Positions 1 to 12,454 of a stretch of DNA of 64,000 nucleotides are shown here, one piece after another. Within the stretch, counting starts at the first letter, position 1; each line of letters opens with the position of its first letter. A program made the translations under genes and the position numbers. Location: the NCBI GenBank assembly GCA_002749535.1, contig MZZL01000409.1:2868160-2932159 (forward strand), read 5' to 3'. This DNA comes from Apophysomyces variabilis (Eukaryota; Mucoromycota; Mucoromycetes; Mucorales; Mucoraceae). Below the pieces are notes generated by a model. The model was not told where the DNA came from and ran no database searches. It saw nothing but the letters and a program-made list of their open reading frames with translations.

Positions 1-1153
1 ATTACGGAGCAATACGAAAAGCACTGTCATCATTTACTGGACTCCATTGCAAACTGTCATTTTTCACAGGTGAGAAACAAGCGTTTATGGATGTTTCGTT
101 GGTGATAACAGTTTTATTTTTCTTGTATGGATCATTTCAGGTTGAATCACAGTTGTCCAGTTTTTACCAAACGTTTCTTGCCCACAACCAACAAATGCTG
201 CAAAATGTCAAGCTAATCAACGCAATTTGGAAATGGGATAGTGCATTATATGATGTAGGTACAGATAATATACGGGAAGAAAGATAATTCATGGGTATCT
301 CAAAGGCTGTTATCAGTACGTTCTTGCCACATTTCGGAGTCCCACTTACAACAGATGTTTCTCGTGGTCTGCAGAAAATAGCACAGGACATTGAGCAATT
401 CCTCCTAAAAGCAATCCGGCCGGTTTCTGATATTCTTTACGAGCGAAAGTCCGCAGGTATAGCTAGAAAATTAGTTTTTGTACCAAACTCTTATGCATGG
501 CAGTGGTTCATCTTTTTTCTGCAAAACTTCAACGATGCTTGGCCATCAACAAGGCGGCACAAGCAGCTGCTGATATTCTTGGTCAACCCAGACGTATTGA
601 GGAAATGCACCGCGATTGGAGAAGACTTGATTTTCAGAAGATTGTTGAGGATGCATTATGGATTGATAATAACAAGAAGATGGAAATCAAGACATTATGT
701 AATGCTCAACCTGAAAAGCGAGGCTGTTTGCTGATCCACGATATTTAGTGCAAGAAGATGTTTTAAGACTGTTTGAATCAAAGGCGACACTTTCGGAATG
801 GATGGGTTGGATTAAGCATCTTGTCGAAAGAGGGCTGTCAACGAATGTAAATAGATTTAAAATAATTCAAGCGATTGAAAAACTCATCAATAGCAGCATC
901 ATGCTTCACCATCATCTCAACTGCAACTTTGGGCATTGTACAGTGCGTCCATCATGGGTGGAATAGATACACAATTACCCAGTTATTGTAAGTCCTTGCT
1001 GCTTGGAGACAATGTACATCTGACTCATAGAGGATGACAGCTCTATTCTCGATTTTACGACTTTTTCTAGACAACTACACACACTACCTTGTAGAAGAGC
1101 ACACAGTGCGCCAAAACCTATTTATGATCGGCTTGTCGACGATTGACTGTTGA
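1..1153 (+). CDS. RFX-family transcription factor, C-terminal part (5' end outside window)
   Basis: Partial gene; exons read as 1-69, 141-254, 306-456, 504-698, 749-937 and 1041-1153, which stay in phase and give 276 residues ending in TGA. The protein resembles the region C-terminal to the winged-helix domain of RFX factors (dimerisation and extended regions). Visible family-like segments are EKHCHHLLDSI near the start, LYD followed by AVISTFLP, QAAADILGQ.RRIEEMHRDWRR.DFQKI in the middle, LSEWMGWIKHLVERGL, and LRLFLDNYTHYLVEEH near the end. The DNA-binding domain must lie upstream of base 1. RFX proteins bind X-box DNA and in fungi act in cell-cycle and DNA-damage transcription (family knowledge). 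The last splice (donor 938, acceptor 1040) is chosen because it restores the conserved tail; the other junctions are firmer. Confidence 0.82.
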
Positions 1154-1402
1154 TCACGATGGAGATAATCATGCGATCATATTTACCGAGGAATTGAGAA
1201 AAGGAGGCAAAAGCAGCCTGTTACGGGAATTTACACACATCAAATGTGATAATTGTTCAACAATTTTACATAGCGATCAATAGGATTGAGGTTTTTTCTT
1301 CTCTCTACGTGTACATAGTCTAAGTAGCCAAAAAGAATATAATCTTGTTATAAAAATAATCCCATTGTCGATTGTGCTGAACAGGGCATGTCCTTAAGGT
1401 CG

Positions 1403-2676
1403 TCAGTGGCTATGGTAATCTTCCTCGTCATCTGCCCGAAGCACGGGTGCTGATGATTCATCAGAAAACAAGTTGTATGGTCAGCAAGAGAAACCAGTTC
1501 AAATATGTAGGGTATCCCGCAACCTACCTTGATCTTCGTCTATGGTTGTGTTTAACCATGTGGACCAACCCAACCACTTCTTTACTCTAGCACTGAATAA
1601 TATAAATTCGGCGACAATCAGTGTATCTATGGTTAGTTGGATTGCTCCGCAAATGATAAATTGAAGCGGGGATTGTGTGTAGATGAAGTAAAAGAATTTG
1701 AAACTGTCTCCGAGGAACTGTGGCAAAAGAAATGCAAGACACGTTCAGTTGCAACCACCAACCGTTTTTGCGTGTTCATACCCAGCTGCCAAGAACAAGA
1801 AGGCTAAACCCAGCCGTCGACCGACGCACCAGATTGCTGACAAACTGAGGGATGGGTAAAGTACTTTCGATTCCCAGACTGGCTGCACCAATGATCTCGA
1901 TGAAAGTGCTGTATTGACCAAGCATGAGATAGAGAAAAGCAATAATGGTGGTAAAGACAAGCAAAAAGTTGATAAAGTCCAAGTAATGATCCCAGGCCCA
2001 GAATTTACGGACGACACTGCAGCATCGCCATCGTTTTCTGTCTCCATCCACAGTGTCACCCATTAGTTCGTCCTCGATGGATGAGGATGAAAATGAGGCG
2101 CGAAGATGGCTATATAGAGTAGCTGGGCTGGGGTTATGACGATACCTCACCACAATCTCTAACAAAATCAATTGGGCCACAATCATCACGATGGATTGTG
2201 CTAGTAAAGTGGTATCAAAGCGTTTTCCGAGCCTGCAATCCAATAACAATGCAAGTAAGAAACGGTAAGCTCTGAAGAGAGAATGATGACTTGCCAGAAA
2301 AACACACGGAGAATACTGAAACGCACAATCAGAAAAAAAAGCAGTAATAGAGTAAGTGTTTTCCCATTTCTTCCCCGGGCCAATTATTCTTTTCTTTTTT
2401 TGTGCAGGTATTTACTTGGCTAGAAGAAGAATGGCGCAAGTCATGGCATTGAATCCGGCACTTGACTGTTTCCGGCGGATGATGAAGTACTAAGTGAATA
2501 GAGCAATGTGCATAATAATTGGAGTCAAGGTAGGTCGGTCATGAACCAATGAATAAAGGGATCGGTAACAAAAAGAGCAGAAGAAGCTCGGAACTCTCTC
2601 TTACTTGGTCTATATAGCCCACGACCGGGCCAAGTACCATAGCTACGGACAACGCCGTTGAAACAAAACCCGGCAT
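1403..2676 (-). CDS. ANY1: PQ-loop membrane protein, ANY1/CFS1 - SLC66A2 (PQLC1) family
   Basis: Exons (complement) 1403-1449, 1528-1717, 1782-2232, 2295-2315, 2416-2489 and 2605-2676 sum to 855 nt, 284 aa. The sequence follows human SLC66A2 segment by segment: AMVLGPVVGYIDQYFIIRRKQSSAG (first PQ-loop-like helix pair), ILRVFFWLGKRFDTTLLAQS, FWAWDHYLDFINFLL, LPIPQFVSNLVRRSTAGFSLLVLGSW (second PQ motif), and GDSFKFFYFIYTQSPLQFIICGAIQ. Seven membrane helices are expected. The yeast homologue Any1/Cfs1 sits in Golgi/endosome membranes and opposes phospholipid flippases (family knowledge). The intron at 2233-2294 starts with GC (gcaagt) rather than GT. The start at 2676 is the first usable ATG; an additional upstream leader exon is possible because family members often have about 20 more N-terminal residues. 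Confidence 0.85.
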
Positions 2677-3744
2677 TGTAGTAAAAACAGAAATAGTTAT
2701 CTGTGAGCAAAGGAAGAAAAAGAGGGCAAGTTTTTTGTTTCGGGGAAACTCTCCTTAATGAGCCAAAAGCGGATGTTACGGAGCCTTCAAGAGTGACTGC
2801 TCACCTGATGAGGTTTTGCTCGGACAGCGCAAAGATCCCTTAGGCCGCCCGGCTTTCTAAGAAAGGAACAGATGTTATTCAGCCTGCAATGCATTAACTA
2901 TCAGTACCTGTACAAAAATGTGGTTGGTTGTATTTGGGCAACATCCCTTTTGCTAGACTTTTTCGCAGCACAGACTGGGTTATTGCTCTTACCATAAAAG
3001 ACATACTTATGTGCGGACATCATGCTCTCGAGTGTTCAGTTCTTTGCAATCAATGACCAAATTGAGCAGTCACTCCCCATTTTTTAAGCACCGCAGAATT
3101 TTCCTATAAATTGGGAGACTTTCTACGGTTTTAGTTCCGGTTTTTTTCTTTGCCTTTCTCAAGGGGAATAGCTTGCTTCGCATGAGGTACCAACCGATGG
3201 GCAATGCCAAAACCCCATATTAAATTATATGATTCCAGGGCATGAACCTGCTTCTGGGATCAATTTTTGGAGACCCTTTTGGGGCCTTTTCCTATTCGAT
3301 AATTGAAATGAAATGAAAAAAGTTTAAATAATAAAGAACTTCACCTATTGACGTTTCCAATGGATGAAGCTATTTATTTTATCATTATGAAACCAAAAAA
3401 AATAAGAAAAAGAAGACAAACAGGAAATCTAATTAATAATATAGAGAGAAACAAAAAAAAAGGCGTATTACGTGGCAAACGGAACAAAAAGAATCAGGCA
3501 TAGGTATCATCTTGTAACAAAGTCCTTGAGATAAGACGGAAAGAGAAGGGGGGGTTATAGAGAGAAGGAGACTAAGTTAGGGCGTAGGGGAAGGATAAAG
3601 GACTTTGTAAAGAGAGAATAAGAAAGGTTTTCAGCTCATAAGGTATTATCTTGAAAGAGGGGGTATAAGTTGTTGCGTATGGTGTACATAAAGATGAAAT
3701 AAGAAAAAAATAGAGTAAATGGGGGATTCGTAGTCAAGAAAGAA
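2677..3744. other. Intergenic region upstream of ANY1-like gene
   Basis: No convincing coding sequence. It contains the 5' flank of the PQ-loop gene, including a possible non-coding leader exon, and an A-rich 3' flank (3340-3740) of the next minus-strand gene. I see no RNA gene or repeat family. Confidence 0.5.
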
Positions 3745-4967
3745 TTATGCGGTCGTCGGGGACTCAATCGTAGCTGGCTCTTTACCTTTTTTCTTTTTGG
3801 ATGCTTTAGATCTTCGTGCATGTGGTTCACGCATATCAGTATCCGATCTCCTCCGGGTGGTTGAACTACGATGCTCATTTCCTCCACGGCGAAGGACAGG
3901 AAGAGAGATACGGTGAACAATCGTTCTATGAGGTGGTCTCTCCAGAAAGTCATCCGAAATGGGCTCAACAGGTGAGTACTTTAACGGTTTAGGTGGATAC
4001 TGAGTAATGACGGGTGGCTTAATGGCTGCAAAATGAGCGGGTGGCTGGTGCTGCACCGGGATCGCAAACTGAGGAATGGCGATTGTGGTGTTGATGCCAA
4101 TCTTAGACGGTGGTGGCAATGATGCCGAAGACGCGTTGAAAATCTCGTCCGCACGGGTCGTATGATGCAACGGTGCTTGCTGTTGTTGCTGTTTCTTTTT
4201 GGACGAGAATGACCGGAACGCGTTTGAAGTGGATGGCAGGTGAGCGGATTGCGAATCCCGTAAATTATCATGGGATCGGGAGCCACGAAAGACATCCAAC
4301 TTGGCTTTAAAATAAGCTGACGATCGACGAAGCAAATCGCCAGCGGATCGACGACGGCCTTGGGCATAGGCCACATTATTTTCGCCTGGCGAGGCTGTTC
4401 TTCCTGTGGTTGTCGATGTTGTCGTCGCTGTCTCCTCTTGCTGCTGGGGAGCAGTGGGCAAAGGGGGAGGAGGAACCCCTGAAGAGTTCCTTAGGTTAGA
4501 GACGGACGAAGAAACGGATGCACTTCGTCCTGGATTACTGACACCGTTCTGTTTCTGGAATGGGAGTCATTATGTGTTTTTTTATTGTCCGTTTTTAATG
4601 CTGTTTGATTTGGAAAAAGATCGACCAAGTTGTGGATTACCTCCAATTCGCCCATTTCCACGCGCAGTCGCGATCGTCTCTTGTCAAATTGGCTAATGAG
4701 ATCTTTCGAAAACGACTCAGAGTCGTTTACATCTCGAGGCAATGGCAACCATTCCGTCGTGGTCTGAGAAGGAACAAGCGAAGCTGACATGAAACCACTG
4801 TAACTAGTATTGCTATCAAAGCAACCGAAATAAAAGATAAAAAGAAGAAAATAAAAAAGGGAACAAAAGGAGGAAGAAGGATAAATATAATGATCGAGTT
4901 TGTCCCACGCTTTATTCACTTTTTTTTTCTGCTCTTGGATTAACATCGCGTAGAAGTAGTTCACCAT
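3745..4967 (-). CDS. Uncharacterised basic, low-complexity protein
   Basis: Model (complement) 3745-4554, 4641-4763 and 4920-4967 gives 326 aa in phase. The first exon starts with MVNYFYAMLIQEQKKK; the second contains a charged helical segment (SESFSKDLISQFDKRRSRLRVEMGELE); the large third exon is disordered, Ser/Pro/Gln-rich with RRRSAGDLLRRSS, a Q5 run, proline-rich stretches and a Lys-rich tail ending SKKKKGKEP. The reading frame is open for about 20 codons upstream of the chosen ATG (reading FESAIRFWESTRGFYTN), so the true start may lie in an additional 5' exon I could not place. The helical N-terminal half could be part of a BAR-like or other coiled membrane-associated domain, but I do not recognise the family. 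Splice junctions (gtgaat and gtaatc donors, pyrimidine-rich acceptors) are typical of the window. Confidence 0.6.
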
Positions 4968-5363
4968 ATTTGTGTAAAAGCCACGTGTGGATTCCCAGAA
5001 ACGAATGGCTGACTCAAAACGGGATCCATTGTGAACAATACCACGTTAGCTGTCAATTGATCTCCTTTGGATGATCTTAAATAAATTAAAACAAAACGTA
5101 TATATTAAACAAAATATGCAATTTATTGCTATGGGTAACAACAAAAGAAGAATAAAGATGTATCTAAGATAAACAAACTTGCCATCTTTTTTTTTATTTT
5201 GAAAAAAAAGTGATCTGTGAGGTATATCGTACTCTTTTTGTTATAATCCGTCAATAAAAAAGGAAAAAGAAAACAAAAACAATGGTTCAAATGACATAGT
5301 CAAGTTGCTCTCTCTTTTTTTTTTCTTTTCGTTCTTTTTAGTGTTAAGATGGAAAATGATGGG
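4968..5363. other. Intergenic, A/T-rich
   Basis: Between the 5' end of the basic protein gene and the stop of the IDI gene. Poly-A/T runs only, apart from the possible extra 5' coding extension just upstream of 4967. Confidence 0.5.
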
Positions 5364-6350
<987 letters not shown>

Positions 6351-7801
6351 AGTAACAATTAAGAGAACAGCGAAAAAGGGAAAGAAAAGGTCCGTGGATA
6401 GCAAGATAAAAATGCAAAGGTCGAGATAAAAAGAAAATCACATGCATTATATGCGCGCTGAGAAAGATGAGAGAAAACGCAGAGAGAAGGAGGTTACTGC
6501 GCTGCCGAGAAAGTGGCCATTTACCAAAGACAGGATTAATGAAAGATTCACAACAGCAGTTGCAAATGGTATTGCCCACTCATATTATTGTGCGGAAGAA
6601 GGCGACGATCTTTTTTTTTTTTTTTACTTCTTTAACTTTGGCTTTACGCAGGCCGTCAAATGTAGTAATGTGTGAAACAGAGCTGCAAAGGTGTACATCA
6701 TTTCGTCGTAATGTACTGGCATGCAATCCGTCATCACTCTCCGTTTCATCCTCCTGTTATTTCCCCTTTGTACCAACTTTAATCCAATTCATAAAAATGC
6801 CATGCCATAGATGTGGCCAATCCAACCATTTCGCCCTAGGATAAAGTAAAAAAAAAAAAAAGGCAGAAACTTTTATCGTGTATGTAGCAGTTTTAGATTC
6901 TTGCTGTAAGAACCCGTTATTTGCATTTGCTTTTGGCAACCGCTGAGCAATTGATTACCGAAGCCCACTTGACAACAATACGCCTATTAGATTCCAACAC
7001 ACACTAGCCAAGCCCAACGCCCATGAATTTTTCAGTTATAAAAGTATTGTACAACATTTCTTACGGAATAAAAACAAAACCGTTCCGTTCTTTTTTTTTC
7101 TTTGTTTTTGGTCCTACTACCTTTATGTCTTTTCCCAAGGCTAAGACCGTTACATTGATTGCTTTAGACGTACCATAATCGTCCTTAATCGGTCAATTTA
7201 ATACACGGAATCGAACAATTACGGCCGATCCAACTTGACATCAGCACGAGGAAAAGCCGTTTCCACTGTAATGAAATAAAAAAGAGGTTTGTAAGGTGAA
7301 AATAAGGAGCCAACCAAATTGTCATGCAAGCTAATAAACATCGTACTGCATGTCCAAAAATGGTATGCCGCATCAATGAGTATGGACCAAAGCAACTCTT
7401 TGTTTTACGCCGGTGCCGAAGTATTGAAGGAAACAAAGCCATTGTATCACCGTTCAATTCCATTGCCGACATTGTATTGTAACATCCAATCTCGCAATAG
7501 ACGGGTTAGGACTTTTTTACCATCCTTTCAATGGAGGAAGGGCCCTAGTACCGTCTCGTTTGATTAGACTGCCCAACTAGATTAGAAATAGTACAATTGC
7601 TTTCATGAACGCAAAACTTCTTTAATACTAGTAGTGCTGTTTAACAAACAGTGTATGAGTTAAACCATTAGCTCACAATAATGCTTTTTTCTATTGCTAG
7701 GTAACGTGCGTATAAGGTCCACTAGGAACCAGGTTAATGTGTTCATTAAAGAGTTGAAGAATACTTGTTAAAATATGTACAGGGAATATGATTATATCAA
7801 A
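6351..7801. other. Intergenic with an unresolved coding-like block
   Basis: Upstream flank of IDI1 plus a stretch (about 6600-7530, minus strand) with several short open segments that look protein-like but cannot be joined into one frame by plausible introns. Examples are IDAAYHFWTCSTMFISLHDN (about 7320-7380), ETAFPRADVKLDRP (about 7220-7260), DDYGTSKAINVTVLALGKDI (about 7120-7180) and a segment ending FDGLRKAKVKE (about 6630). This may be a small multi-exon gene or a decayed one. Confidence 0.35.
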
Positions 7802-9818
7802 TTATTGCAGCTAAAGAGAAAACAGAAAAAGTGGTGTTAGATAGCGCCAACCACCGAAAACCAGTCTGCTATTCCTTACTTACACCTAACGCTGCTAGAT
7901 CCTCTCTGATGTCTTTATCTGTTAGACCGGATGGTTTAGGTGCCATAGGAAACCCAATGACTTCCTTGATATCTTGCAACTCACTCGCTTCTTCCTTTCT
8001 TTCCCGCTTCTGTAACAGCATGGAATGCGTATTTGGAACTAAGCTTTGCGCTATTCATAAAGCAATGAGCACAGAGTTCAAAAGGAATCATCTCTGCTAT
8101 CTACTTACGTGTAGCTGCTGCAACCCCTTCATTTAGTTTTCCTCGCTCCTCATCCATCTTCCATCGTCTTCCATTAATGGATGTTATGATCTCCCTCCGC
8201 AGTGCGCTTTTCTGAGACTAAAAACATCCCATTGCTCATCAATACCACCCCTCCATGGGATAAAGCAAATGAATAAATTTGAAAGACTTACTATAAAATG
8301 CACATTGGCCTGATACTCAAATCCTTCAAATTGTTGCTGAAAACTTTGATGCTGATGCTTTCTCCATGCTTCTGCAGTCCTGATCCGTTGCCCTTTCCTT
8401 GCTTCGATTTCCTCCATTAAGGCAACAAGTTCCGGATGTGTCCCTTCACAACAAATATATCAGAGCCAATCTAGGAACACGGAACGCCCAACTCTTTTGT
8501 TGTGCTGGTATCTCTCGATATTTTTTTTCACAGATGGCCCTTACCGTTTGCAATCATTGTCGCTTCTTCATTCAATTCTGCCATTTTTTCTTGGTACATT
8601 CTGAAAGATAAGATAAAAATGAGTGCTTACGAGTCAGATCTGATGCTTGTTGATCCGTAGCATAGATACGTACTTATCTCGTAATCTCGCAAACTCAATC
8701 TCAATATGTGTCAGAGCTTCAAATGCCTCTTTATGTCGGTGTTGATAATCATAATCATCGTTTACTATACAAACATATGTTAAAACATATAACCTCAGAA
8801 TACCAATTTCGGGATTAGAAGAAACCTTACCATGATCAACTGCTCCATTTCCTGTCGGATCATTTGCAATAGGCTTATTTGACTTTGCCCTCGAATCTTT
8901 CACGGATTCTTTTGCTTGCTTTTCCCTTTCTGATTTTGCTCGTTTGTCATTCTCCAAGACTTGTGTTTCGTCATCCCTTTCCATATCGTCTGGTATATGT
9001 TCAAGCTTGTCTATATCTGAATCAGATACACTATCTTTGCTCGTCCTCCGTCGACGTCGTGGACTCCCATCAAGTGACTTTGAAGCACGTCGCTTGTTAT
9101 TATAACCCTTTGTCTCTCCATTCATCCTGATATGTTCTTCTGCTTCTTTGCTAGCTTTGCTCTCCTCAGATAAACCTTCATGCGCTTCTTCCTCACTGTT
9201 CCCATGATTTTCCCCATGTTCTTCCTCTGATCCACAGTCCTGCTTGTGTCGTTTGTTTGGATTGTTCTCTGTCTCATCTTGATTTTCTTTGCTTTCCTTC
9301 GGGCAATCACCTGCTTCCATTTCCTCTTGATCATGGTCGTCTTCACCATCCTCATCCTCATCCTCCTTTTTCCGTTTACGAGCAAGAAGCGTATCGGTGG
9401 GCTTAGGCGACGAAGAAGGTGAGAGAGGAAAATCGTCGGGTACGGAAGATAACGGTGATGCACTGTGAAGATCATCATCGTTTCCGGCATCGTTATCCGT
9501 GTCGGTTGATTCGTTTGAGAGTGGTTCAGGTGAGTTTTCATGGTAAGCAAAGAGTTCTTCTACGTCATCAATACGATCTGTTGGTGTGAGTGGTCCGTCT
9601 CCATCCAATGGTTCTTCAGGACTTAGAACAGAAGGAGAAGAACCCAAGGAAAGCTTCGAACTGATTTGGCCAGGTCCATCTTCACTACGATTGCTGTCTA
9701 GCACACTTTCCGGCAATGACTCCATCGGACAATAAACCCTTTCAGTCTTCTTTTTCTTTACAAGCTTCTCAGCTATGCAACGTTTACTTGTAAAACTTTG
9801 GACGATTGTTTTCCGCAA
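7802..9818 (-). CDS. SDS3: SDS3-like subunit of Rpd3L histone deacetylase complex
   Basis: Exons (complement) 7802-7810, 7884-8038, 8109-8217, 8292-8443, 8545-8600, 8674-8764 and 8831-9818 sum to 1560 nt, 519 aa. The first exon is a long disordered acidic/Ser-rich region with a nuclear-signal-like run (SPRRRRRTSK). The small downstream exons encode the Sds3/BRMS1 coiled coil: HKEAFEALTHIEIEFARLRDK, MYQEKMAELNEEATMIANGTHPEL, EARKGQRIRTAEAWR, then ALRREIITSINGRRWKMDEERGKLNEG. Every exon junction falls in phase, and the GTHPEL signature is rebuilt across one. The protein scaffolds Rpd3/Sin3 (family knowledge). An alternative start at 9725 (MESLPESV) gives 488 aa and may be the real one. The last exon is only 9 nt and encodes the final LQ and stop. 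Confidence 0.9.
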
Positions 9819-10104
9819 TGTAATAAACTGGAATACAGATTCAAATCAAATCCAAAAAGGCAAAAGCTGCTTTCTTTTTCACTTTTTTTTCCTGTCCAGC
9901 AAGCAAAGAAATGAGCAGGAAAAAAAGTACGACTCAATTTCATACTCCGTATTATGACGTATTCCAATTTTTATTCGGTCGCGTGTAGCAGTACTTGGCT
10001 ACTGTTGGGTCCGGATGTGCCGGCCGGTGAGGGTGCGAGCAAATACCTACTGTGAAGGCTGGTACCCGGAGCCCTTCCCTTTCCTACAGACTAACAGCGA
10101 AAAA
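9819..10104. promoter_or_regulatory. Shared divergent promoter region SDS3 / RPS28
   Basis: Short region between divergently transcribed SDS3-like (-) and RPS28 (+) genes, so their promoters must lie here or overlap the leaders. A pyrimidine-rich tract (about 10073-10088) just upstream of the RPS28 ATG fits a ribosomal-protein transcription start. No defined factor site was recognised. Confidence 0.45.
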
Positions 10105-10709
10105 TGGTGAGTAGAAAGGAGAGAGAAGAGGAAACACACAAAGAATAGGTTTCCGTAGACACATAGTTTAGCGTGGATGGATGGATTAGAGGAGGATTAC
10201 AGTATCGATGCAGCACACCCTATCAGACACCTTCCAACCACCTGTTTTTTTTTCTTTATCCCGAATTCATGTCGTGGAGCGTGAATCACTTTTTTACCGT
10301 TATGAAGAAAATTGCCGAATACATGGTCAACTATTCCCCGTGACAATTTCACTTCTCTTTTTCTTTTTCTTTCTTCTTTGCGAAATGCGGCATGTGGATT
10401 AAAAAGGAGGGCGCTGTGATTGGGATGACAAAATCGATAGCACACCAAAAAGCAACCATGCCCACAATGACAGTCATTAAGCGATTCTTTCTTTCTATTT
10501 CATAGGACGCTCAAAAGCAGCCCGTCAAACTCGCCAAGGTTACCAAGGTTCTTGGTCGCACCGGTTCCCGTGGTGGCGTCACCCAGGTCCGCGTTGAATT
10601 TATGGACGACACCAACCGTAGCATCATCCGTAACGTCAAGGGTCCCGTCCGTGAGAACGATATCCTTTGCCTTTTGGAATCCGAACGCGAAGCCCGTCGT
10701 CTCCGTTAA
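10105..10709 (+). CDS. RPS28: 40S ribosomal protein S28 (eS28)
   Basis: Exons 10105-10107 and 10506-10709: the ATG alone forms the first coding exon, followed by a 398-nt intron (gtgagt...catag). The 68-aa product reads [21 protein letters not shown], then [43 protein letters not shown], a full-length match to eS28 (67-69 aa in yeast and animals). It is a small-subunit protein near the mRNA exit/E site. Codon use is strongly biased to C-ending codons, as in other highly expressed genes here. The start is fixed by the donor directly after ATG and by the conserved second residue onwards. The intron is by far the longest I see in a confident gene and may carry regulatory or non-coding RNA sequence. 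Confidence 0.97.
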
Positions 10710-11220
10710 GAAACCATTTCGCTGTACAACACAACAGACGGCAAAAAGCATCCACGTTTCCTCCTTTCTTTTTTCTTCAGTTCACTGTTAATAAAAAGAA
10801 GAAATGAGCATTGGATTCTGTTAAAATACAGGTTTGGAGTGAGAGATATGCGTGAACTAGATCGGCATTACCAAAAAAAGCAAAAAGAGAAAGGATAGAT
10901 CAAACTGAGTCAATTTTTTTGCTCCGTTAACAGCGCGACATTATATGATAACAGTGAAAAATCAACACATTCTAAGTTCATGCCTAGCAGTAAATTTTTG
11001 ATTTGATTAGAATTCATAAGCAGAGGATCGTTAAGTAATATCAAGTTTTTGGCAACTTCCACTTTCTCCAATCATTTTCGACGATCCCAGATTTTGTGGC
11101 CCTTCGTGTGGCTTGGACCACTGGCAGCGAAATGACTCAGACTTTGTGCCTTTTTGTTCTCCTTCCATTTTCCCTCTTCCTGTCGTTCTTCTTTCCGCAA
11201 CTCCTTCCCTTTGTTTAACC
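10710..11220. other. Intergenic RPS28 - TYS1
   Basis: 3' flank of RPS28 and promoter of the tyrosyl-tRNA synthetase gene; pyrimidine-rich just before the ATG at 11221. No other gene seen. Confidence 0.5.
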
Positions 11221-12454
11221 ATGACCCCACTGACTGTCGACCAAAAGTACGAGCTCATCACACGTAACCTCCAAGAAGTCCTTGGTGGCGATGAAATCAA
11301 GAAAGTCCTTGCCGAGCGTGACCTGAAGTTGTACTGGGGAACAGCTCCCACCGGTCGTCCTCATGTTGGTTACTTTGTGCCCATGACTAAGATTGCCGAC
11401 TTCTTGGCTGCTGGTGTGGAGGTAAGAACAAAAACTGGATGTCTTCAGACAAGAAAACAGGGTTTAACATGATTGCGGCTTTGTTTTCACATAGGTCACC
11501 ATTTTGTTGGCCGATTTGCACGCTTTCTTAGACAATATGAAGGCTCCCTTGGAACTTGTGCATCACCGTGTGAAATACTATGAAAAGATTATCAAGACCG
11601 TTTTGACTTCGATTGGTGTCTCTATTGAGAAACTTCGATTTGTTGTCGGTTCCGACTTTGAGCTCTCCAAAGAATATACCATGGATAACTTCCGTTTGGC
11701 TGCTTGTGTGACAGAACATGACGCAAAGAAGGCTGGTGCTGAAGTTGTGAAGCAGGTTGCTTCGCCTTTGTTGTCAGGTTTGTTGTACCCTGGTATGCAA
11801 GCATTGGACGAGGAATACCTCGGTGTGGATGCGCAGTTTGGTGGCGTGGATCAGCGCAAGATCTTTGTGCTCGCCGAAAAATACCTGCCTCAGTTGGGTT
11901 ACAAGAAACGTTCCCATCTGATGAACTACATGGTGCCTGGTCTGACTGGTTCGAAGATGTCAGCCTCGGATCCTGATTCCAAGATCGATTTCCTCGACGA
12001 CCCCAAAACTGTGCAGAAGAAAATTAAGAAGGCTTTCTGTGAAGAAGGCAACATCACCGACAACGGTATTCTATCCTTCATCAAGTCTGTGTATTTCCCT
12101 CTTAAGAGTTTGAATGGCAACAAGCCCCAATTTGTTGCTGTCCGCCCAGAGAAGTACGGTGGTAACATTGTTTACGATTCGTACGAGGCATTGGAGAAGG
12201 ACTTCGCGGAGAAGAACCTCCATCCAGGCGATTTGAAGGCTGGTGTAATTGCCGCCATCAATGAGCTTCTGGATCCTGTCCGTAAGGAATTCGAAAATCC
12301 TGAAGTGATGAAGCTCGCCGACTTGGCCTATCCTCCTGAAGTGAAGCCTAAGAAGGAAAAGAAGGAGAAGAAGAAGACCAACAAGAAGCCCGAAGAAGTA
12401 GCAGTAGCCAACGAAGTTGCCAAGGAAACTGCCGAAGCACCTAAGGAAGCTTAA
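11221..12454 (+). CDS. TYS1: Tyrosyl-tRNA synthetase, cytoplasmic
   Basis: Exons 11221-11421 and 11495-12454, 386 aa. This class I aminoacyl-tRNA synthetase charges tRNA-Tyr in the cytosol. Visible features: [15 protein letters not shown] (HIGH-like signature HVGY, about residues 40-54), [28 protein letters not shown] (tyrosine-site Asp/Gln region, about 190-200), and [17 protein letters not shown] (KMSKS-like loop, about 230). Length agrees with fungal/archaeal-type TyrRS core. There is no EMAPII-like domain; instead the protein ends in a Lys/Glu-rich tail (about residues 345-386: [11 protein letters not shown] followed by Ala/Glu repeats) that probably aids tRNA binding. An in-frame ATG at 11113 exists, but the downstream ATG fits the family N-terminus and follows a pyrimidine-rich leader. 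Confidence 0.96.

Noticed and set aside
7141..7210. tRNA-like T-loop (ttcgattcc on minus strand)
   Set aside because: Flanking bases do not pair into a T-stem and no matching acceptor or D-arm is present.
7319..7567. 82-codon plus-strand frame
   Set aside because: Overlaps the minus-strand coding-like block and has random composition; no family or start context.
10500..10751. 83-codon minus-strand frame over RPS28
   Set aside because: Shadow of the ribosomal protein exon.
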